Assembly (NCBI RefSeq): GCF_001949145.1
Contig: NW_019091395.1
Location: 1,809,064 to 1,849,307, forward strand
DNA: 40,244 nt
Direction of reading: 5' to 3'
Source of the DNA: Acanthaster planci
Lineage: Eukaryota > Echinodermata > Asteroidea > Valvatida > Acanthasteridae
Shown here: piece after piece, positions 31,543-40,244 of the stretch
Layout of the letters: each line of letters opens with the position of its first letter
How positions within the stretch are numbered: the first letter of the stretch is position 1
The notes under the pieces: generated by a model
Seen by the model: the letters and a program-made list of their open reading frames with translations, nothing else
Told to the model about the DNA's origin: nothing
The model's database searches: none
Made by a program: the position numbers and the translations under genes

Positions 31543-31970
31543 GTGCAATAGGTTCCAAAGTAGATGTTGAGTATCCAGGACAAGATGATGATCACAGAAC
31601 AGTCCAGTCAAGAGATGAACCTATCAAAGATATATCTATCAAAGATATAACTAACAATAACAGCGACTGCACAGATGAAGGTATCACATTCCGAGTGAGG
31701 AAAAATGATGCAGAAATCATTCCAGACAACAGCAAAACCATGGAACCTAGGGAGATCGGTGTGCGAAGAGAGAAATTCTCTGAGAAAATTTCAAGTTTGG
31801 ATTCCGAGATATCCGAAGCCAGTACTTTAGTTAGCTACAACAGCACTGACACTCTTGGGAATGAAAGTGACAGTAGTTCCACTTGTGGTGAGGGTCGCTT
31901 ACGTCGCACTCGCATTACGCATCAGTCAATACGCTCTGTAATGTCGGATAGTGAAGTGGAACTCAATGGG
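31543..31970 (+). CDS. MADD: MADD exon with the 'LDSEISEASTLVS..STDTLGNESDSSS' block
   Basis: Largest exon of the window: 428 nt, entering in phase 1 and leaving in phase 0 (donor AATGGG|GTGAGT). The first half is acidic and variable (QDDDHRTVQSRDE) with a small internal repeat: ISIKDI follows IKDIS, the trace of a 15-nt duplication near 31620-31650. The second half contains SLDSEISEASTLVS, TDTLGNESDSSSTCGEG and SVMSDSEVELNG. Vertebrate MADD has SSQDSEVSTVVS, GETLGADSDLSSNAGDG and GTLSDSEIETNS in the same order. The repeated S-D-S-E motifs are probable casein-kinase-2-type sites. The region is likely disordered. Confidence 0.96.
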
Positions 31971-33071
31971 GTGAGTATATAGAAGCCACCCTGATAATAT
32001 ACAAATTTGGTAGGTACATGTATTTCTCATACTCCTGTACTTAATGATGTACATAAACAGATGTTTCAAAAAGGTAGTCCCAATTGAAAGGGTATCATAC
32101 AAAATCTTATTTTTTCAAATTGTATACATTATTCTACATGTAAAGCCAACAAAAGCATGGTGTCATTATAAAGCAGAGGTAAGTGTTTTTCAGTGATACT
32201 GATATCACTGAGCATTACCGTCTTGAAATGTGACTCACCATTTTAACACTAAATAAAAAGATGACATATTCACGATCTTACCATAAATCAAGTCCCTAAA
32301 TATCCAAATATAATGGTCAAGGTACATGTACATGTAAATCCTCTCTTATAGCCATGTATACCAGCCTTCAGTGATATATTCTTTCTATTGTAGGCAACAA
32401 CCCGCTAAGTCATGTGACCTATACTAAGTATTAAATACCAACAAACACTGCATCTGCCAAAAGTAAAATGTTTCATGAGTATCATTTACGAAAAATAAAG
32501 CTGACAAATGTACTGTACTTAGACTACTGATGTGCTGGGTATTATACCGTAACTTTGCTGCATTGTTTGTAAGCTACACTCAAAACACGTTGCTATGGGG
32601 TTGATAACCTTAGCAACGTGTCACTTGATTTAGTGGGTAGTCTCTTAACACTAAGTTGCAGTATGTGCCTATATCCGCCATCTTTGTTCTTAACATTCTC
32701 TATCTACTCCCTACACAGTGAGAATCCTGTTCACAAACAATGTTTGCATGTTGATTCTCGTCATTTGAAACCCCGTTCTCATCCAACATGAAAACAGGGT
32801 TTCGAATGTACCATTCATGTCAACCAAATTCTCACAATCTGACCAAGGACAACCAAGATGAAAAACACAAAAGTAAATAACGTGTAGACTCAGCGGGGTC
32901 TTCTTGGTCGTTGTTTGAGTGTGATGGGAACATGAAACACCCCTCTCCAAACATTTTGATATTCGTGGCGCATGTCATCCGTGATTCATCTTATACTTGC
33001 TTCCTTTTCTGATAGAATGCCTACTTCCTGTCATTAAAATTGTCTGTGGATTTTTTTAAATATTCTTTCAG
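31971..33071 (+). other. Intron with an RFX-like inverted repeat
   Basis: 1.1 kb, phase 0. It contains three TACATGTA octamers near 32019, 32139 and 32321 (the last doubled) and a perfect 11-bp inverted repeat at 32585-32621. The acceptor is TATTCTTTCAG. No gene seen; the - strand frame at 32711-32950 has no recognisable domain. Confidence 0.6.
32585..32621. promoter_or_regulatory. Perfect 11-bp inverted repeat resembling RFX half-sites
   Basis: ACACGTTGCTA at 32585-32595 pairs perfectly with TAGCAACGTGT at 32611-32621 across a 15-base spacer. Each arm contains an RFX-type half-site (GTTGCTA / TAGCAAC), and ATAACCTTAGCAAC inside it approaches the full X-box consensus. Binding is inferred from the motif only. 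Confidence 0.35.
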
Positions 33072-33228
33072 CTGTCTTCATTCAGTGGAAGGCATCGTTC
33101 TCCTGCCGCTTGGAGTTCCAAAAGCTGTGTTAGTGCTGGCTTCCGTTATCATGGTGGAAGCATGATTGCAACAGATACAGATGCATCAGAGTTGATGCTA
33201 CGACACTATGTGTTTGAGGCATTAATCG
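33072..33228 (+). CDS. MADD: MADD exon with 'LRHYVFEALI'
   Basis: An internal exon of 157 nt entering in phase 0 and leaving in phase 1 (acceptor ATTCTTTCAG, donor ATCG|GTATGT). It encodes LSSFSGRHRSPAAWSSKSCV, a variable Ser/Gly/His stretch, and then DTDASELMLRHYVFEALI. The end lines up with vertebrate 'SEDVSQRVYLYEGLLG'. A vertebrate segment that lies between this point and 'KERSTLWDQ' (beginning RDKGSMWDQ) is absent here, since the next exon joins directly as [13 protein letters not shown]. That may reflect an exon present only in other lineages or isoforms. Confidence 0.93.
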
Positions 33229-33536
33229 GTATGTACAGATTGACACACCGAATAAGAGCTTCAGATTTATCACACAGTAAACATTCTTTTTTATGTGGTG
33301 GCACATTTTTAGTTTTACCTCCAACCAAAGCAATTTGGTCAAATAGTCATAATTGAGATCAGCCACCTCATGATAATTAATAACTGTTACGACCAAATGA
33401 AGCATGTCATCCCCGCCACACAGCCTATTTTCTCTTAAATATAACAGGTATATTATTATATTATTTGTTTACCTTTACAAATAAACACTGATTCAGAATA
33501 CTGACATTTTTCTTTTGTTTTCTGTCTTTCAATTAG
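33229..33536 (+). other. Short intron
   Basis: 308 bp, phase 1, donor GTATGT and acceptor CTTTCAATTAG. It is the shortest intron of the window and leaves little room for the extra vertebrate segment; none was found in it. Confidence 0.75.
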
Positions 33537-33657
33537 CAAAGGACAGATCTCCCTTGTGGGACCAGGTTCAGTTTTGGGAAGATGCTTTTCTGGATGCTGT
33601 TGCAGCTGAGAGAGATGCTGTAGGCATGGACCAAGGACCAGCCGAAATGATTCACAG
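33537..33657 (+). CDS. MADD: MADD exon with '[16 protein letters not shown]...[10 protein letters not shown]'
   Basis: An internal exon of 121 nt entering in phase 1 and leaving in phase 2 (acceptor TTCAATTAG, donor CACAG|GTAGGT). It encodes [20 protein letters not shown], then [18 protein letters not shown] and a split Arg codon. Vertebrate MADD reads [39 protein letters not shown] at the same place. This is near-identical over 35 residues and the most conserved stretch in the window. It precedes the C-terminal region that in vertebrates carries the death-domain-like and PH-like parts. The next exon is 6.5 kb away and joins in frame. Confidence 0.98.
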
Positions 33658-34495
33658 GTAGGTCTGTTATACATATCACTGTACCAAGTAGTTCTGTAGA
33701 TATCTATTTGGTGTTAACATAAGTTTTCCATAGTTTATCATTCTGGTATTGTCAGTCTTGCAATTTATGCATCCATACTACACATGTAATTAGGTTAGAT
33801 GATACTAATATGAGATATAATTTGCACCTATCAACTGAATGTCACACGTGTTTCAAATATTTTGACCAAATCAGAGACTAAGACACATTTACATGTATTC
33901 CCACAAAACCAATATATACAGTATTTATACCAGATACTTGTAGCTTGTGAATCTATGCCCCCCCCCAAAAGTCTCCAGTTTCTGGTCACCACACGCGTCG
34001 CCTTAGACCTGCATGTTGGCAAAATAAAGAATTTTTTATTTTGCATAAAACAATTTCCAAAAAGCCACTGAACTTACTTGATCGGCAGGAATTCTGCTAC
34101 TGTGTAATTTTAACGTGTTTTTGATGGGTTGGACTTAAGTAATATGTACGGTGAAGGAATCCCTCTAGGCCTCCACACATTTCAGTCGGGCACTCTTTAT
34201 CAGATGACGTCATTCGTGTATCTTTACACGAAGGCCATGTCCAAATCAGTTGGCTGTAGCTTGATATCATGCATGATTCTATGGGAACTGGCCATGGATG
34301 CTGCTAAGTACATGTACTCGGTGTAATTTCCGGCCATAGCCAATTGATTCAGACCAAGGCCCATGTCTGTGAACCAGACAAACAAAGTAGTCTAATGTCC
34401 TGCTTATTTATGTATACAAATTGAAAATGCTTTTAAGCAAGAAACACTGAGGGGCCAGTCCGTTTCAGTGTCGGTGAGGCAGTGGCGGCACATAC
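33658..34495 (+). other. Start of a 6.5-kb intron; no gene
   Basis: AT-rich intron with a C-run near 33958-33966 and TACATGTA near 33887 and 34306. No gene seen. Confidence 0.55.
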
Positions 34496-34915
34496 GCATG
34501 CAGTGCATGCAGTGGCGAAAAGCCACATGCGAGTTAAATTTGAATAAAATCTGGTACACTGTGTTATCTTATTACATAGAAATGTAACAATTTGAATTCC
34601 CCCGACTAAAGACACTGTTGCCATACCTCGTGATTCGGGGCAAGCTTTTGCATAGCGACCACAATCTCTGGAATGGACTGGCTCCTTTGCGCAGTTCCTA
34701 TCCACTGAGAACAGTGTATTGTTGCCAGGCATCTCTTATGCAACTAAGCAAAAGCTTACCCTGAATATAGCAACAGTGGTTTCAGTATGGAGAATTCAAG
34801 TTGTTATGTTCACATGAATTTAAAGAACTCAGTGTACCAGATTTTATTCAAATTTAACTTGCAAATGGCTTATTGACATTGCATTTTGCCAACCATACAT
34901 GTAACAGCTCATGCA
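34496..34915. repeat. Foldback element with long inverted arms
   Basis: The left arm (about 34496-34680) and the reverse complement of the right arm (about 34720-34915) align. There is a perfect 30-base inverted match at 34532-34561 with 34830-34859. Pairing then continues inward through AATTTGAATTC / GAATTCAAGTT and ACTGTTGC.ATA / TATAGCAACAGT to AAGCTTTTGC / GCAAAAGCTT. The loop is about 40-60 bases. The 99-residue - strand frame at 34433-34732 lies in it and is not a gene. It is a MITE-like or snap-back element within the transcribed intron. Confidence 0.85.
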
Positions 34916-34990
34916 TCGTCACAAAGATTAGAGTGAGAGGAGATTTTATCTCCTGAGCTGAATTTTTTCCCCAATGTTTTATATTCAACT

Positions 34991-35188
34991 TGTTTCCTAT
35001 AAGCTAAAACAGAAAACAATGTGCACAGTATATTACTTACCTCATGAGAATTTTATTTTTATTTTTACTTAGGAGGTGAACTATTTTTTTTCATGCTGTT
35101 TTAGGACGTGCACTTTGTTTCCTCTAAGCTAAAGCAGAAAACAATGTGCAAAGAATGTCATATAATGCTGCCTCATGAGAATTTCATT
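34991..35188. repeat. Direct duplication, about 125-bp spacing
   Basis: The block 34991-35055 (TGTTTCCTATAAGC, CAGAAAACAATGTGCA, CTCATGAGAATTT) recurs at 35116-35188 (TGTTTCCTCTAAGC, CAGAAAACAATGTGCA, CTCATGAGAATTT) with a small insertion in the second copy. The duplication is old and intronic, without a coding role. Confidence 0.85.
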
Positions 35189-35922
35189 TAAAATATGAAA
35201 CTCGAGCTGAACATTTATTTTTCACATTAAATTTTTCCATGGTTGTGCTGCTGTATTTTAACAAGCTCAGTCTTGCCAAGAATACAAGGTTCTTGTTTGA
35301 GTGAGATAACCGAAACCATTGCCTCTCGTCATATTTTATGGTCTGTTTATTAGTTCAAAGTTGTTAATTCACATTTCTTGTAGTAACAAGGCCATGCGCT
35401 CTGATATATATGTGCATGTACATCACTTCTAAAGAAAAACAAGAAAAAAAAATGCGTCACCGCATCACTTTTGGACCAAGTCCACGACCAGAAACTGGAA
35501 TCTTTTTTGGGAGGGCTATTTGACCTTGTTTTTTATGTGAATTTTTTATTTTACTGTTATGAATAATGCTCAAAGAATACATTTCAAACACTTGTTTGAA
35601 TTTTAACCAATGAGCATCCAAATTTATCCTGACAGTATCCAGAACTGACTTAAAAATATAACTATGAGAAGATAAAGTAAACTTTTGATACCTTAAAAGT
35701 TGGTTGACTCAAAACTCCGCTTATTTCGGAGACATTCTTCATTCCTGCCAAAAGAATAGGCTTTTATGTACAAAAATACCTTCATAACTAGAAATACCCA
35801 CACCACTACATCTCAAAGTTTTTGAAGAGCCGATCCAAAGGACCACCACCAAATCAAAGAAAATGAGTGGAAAAAGAATGCAAGACTTCAATTATGAGTC
35901 ATTTCTGCAAAGCACTTTTTAT
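35189..35922 (+). other. Intron; no gene
   Basis: AT-rich intron sequence without recognisable features. Confidence 0.5.
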
Positions 35923-36126
35923 CAAGATGTATTTTTGCGTTGGGGAGATGTTAATTATATATATAATGGGTTTGCCCTTACCCAACGTATCTTTATAAGC
36001 ACTGTATGCTCAGTGCTTGTCCGAGAGCGTGCGAAAAAACCTCACAAGCTTACTCGGGTGGGACTCGAACCCACGACCTCCTGCTTACTAATGCAGATNC
36101 AAGATGTATTTTTTCGTTGGGAAGAC
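35923..36126 (-). mobile_element. tRNA-derived SINE-like insertion with flanking direct repeats
   Basis: Read on the - strand, 36098-36052 gives an anticodon-arm-like CTGC...GCAGG and the B-box-like GGTTCGAGTCCCA, closest to a tRNA-Thr (AGT) shape. A tail with an 8-bp hairpin (AAGCACTG/CAGTGCTT, 35997-36018) and an AT microsatellite (about 35951-35966) follows. The A box and D arm are missing. Near-identical copies of CAAGATGTATTTTT(G/T)CGTTGG (35923-35946 and 36100-36123) flank it and may be a target-site duplication. The only ambiguous base (N, 36099) is exactly at the junction, so an assembly artefact is possible. Confidence 0.6.
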
Positions 36127-36960
36127 ACGTGGGCTTAGGTGTGAGGTCAAAATACAAACGCCTTTGAAAGCGTAATGCTAGGCCCCACTGACGGTCAACA
36201 TCGAACAGACAAACGCTGCAGTGAGGCTGGCCAAACCGTTGCAATTGAGTACACTCTGTAGCTTCCAGTAAACAATGGACAGCTCATCGCATTACCGCAT
36301 CATAGACTTCTGCGGTCTGGTGGATGAGTCATAACAACAGCTCTTTACTTTGCAGCTCTGCAGGAGGATGCAGATCGGCAGACTGTTTTAACTTCCTGAT
36401 AAAACATGTGTATTGAGTAGTTGTGTTGCGCTGTCGGTTTCCAGACCAGTCTTTGCTCGATACCCTGCAATCTTGATATTTTGTCTCGGTATCGTGAGTC
36501 AAATGCACACCTAACTGTATACCTGCAGAATCGATTATGCTAACTCGAAATAGTATTTACCTGAATCGTACATGACGTAGTGTTCTGCTTGCTAACATGT
36601 AGCTATGGATAAAACCTCTTTTTTTGGCCCGTGTGCACAAGCTTGGACTCAGCATTGCGCACTCTCAGGTTTTCATGTGTAGGACTGAGGAAGACACATA
36701 CGCGAACTACGCGCTTTTTACTTCGTGGCTGCATCTTCACGATTTAAGAATACATGTTTTTTCTGGAAGTCAATAGTACATGCATGCACATTGCAATGTT
36801 TTGTACGTACGATTCTTTTGTACTCTTTGTGTACGTTTTGGCTGCACAAAATTCATGTTGGAAAACAAATATGCTGGGTTTTATACTAATCTCTGGTGTT
36901 TGACTTTTATCTATTAAATTTTAATGCACAGTAAATTAAAACAATAAACACAATTTAATC
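36127..36960 (+). other. Intron; no gene
   Basis: Intron sequence without recognisable features, ending at the left end of the hAT-like element. Confidence 0.5.
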
Positions 36961-38265
36961 TAGTGCTGCAAGCGAACCGCTGAACCGAGGCAAAAATCAT
37001 CAAACAAGGCACTTTCAAACCGAACCAAACTGTTCGGTTCGGATGTATGGCTTTAATAAGGCATTTCATTGATGGTACGTGGAATACATACAAGAAAACT
37101 TATTAAAAAACAAACACAACGCAAAATGGATAACGAGTTGTACAGCGTGCTCCACACGTGTGAACATACTGAAACTTACAATGGCCGCATCATGAGATGG
37201 TTGTAAAAAGCATGTGGTGAGAATCACTCAGAAATCAACCAAGAACATGCAATGTACGGCATTGTCGCTGCATAACATTTATTAATTCTCACTACATCCA
37301 ATCATGCTCATGTATATTCAGATTTATTATATTTGCCAATCTTTGATAGCCATGCCCAGACATTCCATATTAGGGTAATGATGTTCCATATTAGGCCAAT
37401 CGTCTCATAAATGGCCATGCAAAACGAATTTTGATTGGATGCTAATCAAAGTTGGACTCGTGCTCTATCTAAGGCATCCCTGGATGAAAATTTTGCCAAG
37501 CGGTTCGGTGCATGCTGCACTTCAGCGCAGCGCGCAAGGAGATTTTTGTTCGCGCGGTGGCCTAACTTGCCTTTCATTTGACCATGAAGGGTTTGATCGT
37601 AGTGCGAATGCGTTGTAATGGAATTTTGCCAGATCTCAAATAACAAAATACCTGTTATCTTTCCAAAGAGGCTGATGGAAAATCGCCCCTTTGGTCACGT
37701 GCACGCAATCCTTGGAAAGGTTCCTCCTCGGATATGCAACAAAAGCCATTTTCGTAGTTGAATCTATTTCGCAAGAATAACGTAAAACACAATTTGCTCA
37801 AAATTTGTTTTTTAATCTTGTGTTCTGTACTGAAGAAGGAAAGTCCTATTTGAGCATGCTGTTTTTCTATTTACACATATCTTACTATCGTTTTGTTGAG
37901 TCAATCGTGGTCCGAACACAACTGCTTCTGGTCAGCAATACATGGTCAGAAACTGTCACACCTCCAGCGGTAATTTTATATGGAATGTTCTCGTAAACAA
38001 ACTCTGGGGAAACAGTTTAGAAAAAAAAATGTATTCAAATCAAAGTTGCTCGTGGATGGAGAGAGATGGGAGATTCCTAATTTTATACACAGAAATACTA
38101 TATAGGCCTATGCAGCACGATCGTAGCGAGCCTTTCAATGTCTCAGTGTGTATTGTACTTGTACATGTGTGTACATGTCCAAACCCCAACCGATCTGAAG
38201 TTCGGCAAAAAACTTCTGAGCGGCATCTGAATCGAACCAAACCTTGACACGTACTTGCAGCACTA
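36961..38265. mobile_element. hAT-like non-autonomous element, 12-bp perfect terminal repeats
   Basis: The left end is TAGTGCTGCAAG (36961-36972) and the right end CTTGCAGCACTA (38254-38265) is its exact reverse complement. The sub-terminal sequence has several GAACCG/CGGTTCG motifs on both sides (36974-37050 and 38190-38245), as is common in hAT elements. A candidate 8-bp duplication is imperfect (ATTTAATC left, ATTTGATG right, 6 of 8, with one base shift). No transposase frame remains in the 1.3 kb; short frames at 37446-37646 and 37942-38247 have no recognisable domain. Confidence 0.65.
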
Positions 38266-40180
38266 TTTGATGCGGAGTTTGACTTTTTTTTATTACCTTC
38301 AAAGAATATGGTACACTTGACTGAAGTTCAAAATAAATTCATATTGTGTCTATGTGGATATTTCCTTTCAGAGATGATAGATCTGGTGGTAAAATTAGGC
38401 AACTGTGTTTGGCATTTCCCGTCACTCCCGTATAAATGTATTTATTTTCCTGTCTAAAAAATGCTTAAAAGACGAACAGTGATCTTGTGGCGACGTCTTT
38501 TTGTCATGAAGTATCCATTCAAAACATTTCTGAGGCTAGAGAAATGTCTGTAGCCCAGAATGCAGTTGGTTTTGCATCTCTATCACAAGGTGTTAATCAC
38601 TAATCCTTAAGGCCAGCCCAGGAAGGCTGACCGGGGCCAGTGAAGTTCTCCTTGAATAGAATCTATTGTTCACAACTACAGCTGTGTAAGCCACAAACTC
38701 CATTGTCAGGGTTACTGGTGAAGCTAGACAGTTCCAAACAGTTCAAACTGTTGAACTGTCCCACACCAAAAGACAATGGAATGAAGGGGGATTAACACCA
38801 ACCGTTGAACTGTTTCTAAACCGTCTTTGTTTTGACCTCATACCTTACTGCCATTGTAATCGATGAGTCATGACCACCTGCCATAGCTTAACGAAATCCT
38901 GGCTTTCAAGCTAGCCTGATTGCTGCTCTAGCTCAAATTTAGCCCACATGCTTGCCATGTGTCTGCACCAGAGGAAGCGTGCTTGCCACATTATACACCT
39001 GGCTGCCACCTGCCCACCACCTGCCCACCACCTGCCCACCACCTGCCCACTTGCAGCACTGCTGCTGGAAATGCATTTTTTGCGTAGGCAAAGCTCACTT
39101 GCATTTTTTTCAAGGTGAAAAAGGAGAGGTAAAGGAAATAAAAAGACAGGCACACACATTAAACATTTTTGTTACATCAACGTTTTGAAAAGCAAAGTGT
39201 GCTCCCTCACACAATTAAAAAGGACTGATCATGTGACCAAACAGGAAAATTCTGAGCCCCCACCTCATAAGAAAACAAGGGCTGGGTGCGTCGCACTGTG
39301 TGCAAAACAAAATGAATGATGTAAAAGAATTGCTACAAAGGGGCACAGTTTTGGTGCTTATGTTTTATTTATTAGTAGAATAGAAAATTTACTTAAGAAA
39401 ACATGAAATCTCAGCGATCTGATAATTTTTAGAATAGACTTATTCTTGGACATAAGGAAATAATTACTTATATCGTCTTCAATACCAACCATTGGGGCAA
39501 GTAGGGTTGCTTTAGCACTGTGCGAGCATGTGTGGGCAAGACTCAAAAACTTTTGTCAGTCCGAAATCCAGATAACTTGAATTTCTCATCCATTCCCCTG
39601 AGGATTGAGTTATCAAGAATTTACTTTAGATGTATGAGGGCCCCAAATAAGTCTTTTGTCTCTGGTCAGGGTGCACGTCAATTTCAAGCTTGTGCTTCAG
39701 TTTTTTTCTGTGAGAGCTGCAACAGTGCCCTCTATTGCAACACTGCCTCTACATTTTTGCGGGCAGCTTGATTTTACTCAGGGCAATAGATCTTGACAAG
39801 ATGGATGTTGAACAATGATAGCAAACTATGGGTATGAAGTTGTTTGTTGTCAGCTTATGAACGTTTTCGAAACAAGTAGACTTTGGTTTCGCTGGTTCTA
39901 GCCAATTTGAAGCAGCATTTAAAACTACTACAGGAACCAGTGAAAGTGTAATCAAAGCCGAATCCACTTGATTCGAAAATTATCTGTAATCATAATAAAG
40001 CTGGTCTAGTCCCATGACTTTACAACGTGTGTCTGCAGTTGTCTGTACAATTCAGCCCTGGAGGAGACGTAAAACTGTGTCGCCGCATCAATTCCAGAAT
40101 ACGAGTCTGACTAGAGACAAACTATATTTTCTTTTTTGGCCTAAAGTGAGATATTTATACAGTTTCCTTGTTTATTGTAG
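38266..40180 (+). other. End of the 6.5-kb intron; small repeats only
   Basis: Contains a 9-bp perfect inverted repeat at 38738-38759 within a cluster of AACAGTT motifs and an 11-bp minisatellite at 39006-39050. It ends with the acceptor CTTGTTTATTGTAG. No gene is recognised. Confidence 0.6.
39006..39050. repeat. 11-bp minisatellite, four copies
   Basis: CCACCTGCCCA is repeated about four times in a row. It is the cause of the Gly/Val/Trp-rich open frames on both strands here, which are not genes. Confidence 0.9.
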
Positions 40181-40244
40181 ATATGACTCTCTGACATCAA
40201 GTGAGAAGAAGAGACTTGAAGAAGATGAAGACAAACTTCTTGCT
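40181..40244 (+). CDS. MADD: MADD exon, 5' part (cut by window end)
   Basis: The last exon begins after the acceptor GTTTATTGTAG and completes the split Arg codon of the previous exon. It encodes YDSLTSSEKKRLEEDEDKLL and Ala up to the window end. Vertebrate MADD reads [27 protein letters not shown] at the same place, directly after 'EMIDR', so frame and order agree. The highly charged helix leads into the region that in vertebrates carries the death-domain-like and PH-like parts. The 3' end and donor lie outside the window. Confidence 0.96.

Noticed and set aside
34433-34732. 99-residue - strand open frame
   Set aside because: It lies on the left arm and loop of the foldback element; the frame is a by-product of the inverted repeat.
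36052-36098. Functional tRNA-Thr gene
   Set aside because: Only the anticodon-arm-like and B-box parts are present. The A box, D arm and acceptor stem are missing, and an N adjoins it. Better explained as a SINE remnant.
38911-39188. Overlapping open frames on both strands with repeated residues
   Set aside because: Produced by the CCACCTGCCCA minisatellite.

Overview
The window is a piece of an animal genome: AT-rich, intron-dominated, with one multi-exon gene on the + strand and many decayed transposons in its introns. Eleven exons, joined in a single consistent reading frame by GT-AG splice sites, encode about 588 residues of an ortholog of MADD (DENN/MADD, Rab3 guanine-nucleotide exchange factor; AEX-3 in nematodes). 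The exons cover the part of the protein after the DENN module and before the C-terminal death-domain-like/PH-like part; both of those ends lie outside the window. The exon sequence is clearly MADD but far from vertebrate, and the repeat content (piggyBac, Tc1, hAT-like, pogo-like and CR1/L2-like elements, tRNA-type SINE, very frequent TACATGTA) suggests a marine invertebrate, plausibly a deuterostome such as a lancelet, hemichordate or echinoderm. The species cannot be fixed from this window.

Layout. 1-129: 36-bp tandem repeat. 1027-1167 and 2653-2761: first two exons. 4071-4100: a 30-nt phase-neutral microexon. 4101-15214: an 11.1-kb intron holding a GC-richer unassigned segment (about 4.9-8.0 kb) with a nested TTAA-flanked MITE (6012-6614), satellite-like arrays rich in TGACGTCA palindromes (about 8.54-10.63 and 13.12-13.64 kb), and a broken piggyBac element (about 10.64-12.68 kb). 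15215-15395 and 16134-16464: the two best conserved exons. 16465-26759: a 10.3-kb intron with a truncated Tc1 transposase, a 43-bp minisatellite and a second MITE of the same piggyBac family. 26760-26825 and 27470-27607: short symmetric exons. 27608-31542: intron with a CR1/L2-like retrotransposon remnant, an imperfect hairpin and a pogo/Tigger-like element. 31543-31970, 33072-33228 and 33537-33657: conserved exons. 33658-40180: intron with a foldback element, a SINE-like insertion next to the only N, and a hAT-like element. 40181-40244: last exon, cut by the window end.

No second host gene was found. The only other coding remnants belong to transposons. The most interesting points are the microexon with a downstream TGCATG, the piggyBac family that can be recognised from its ends in three places, the intronic foldback structures, the 4-unit higher-order pattern in the 43-bp array, and the strong excess of TACATGTA. 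I found no convincing evidence of a wholly new biological system.
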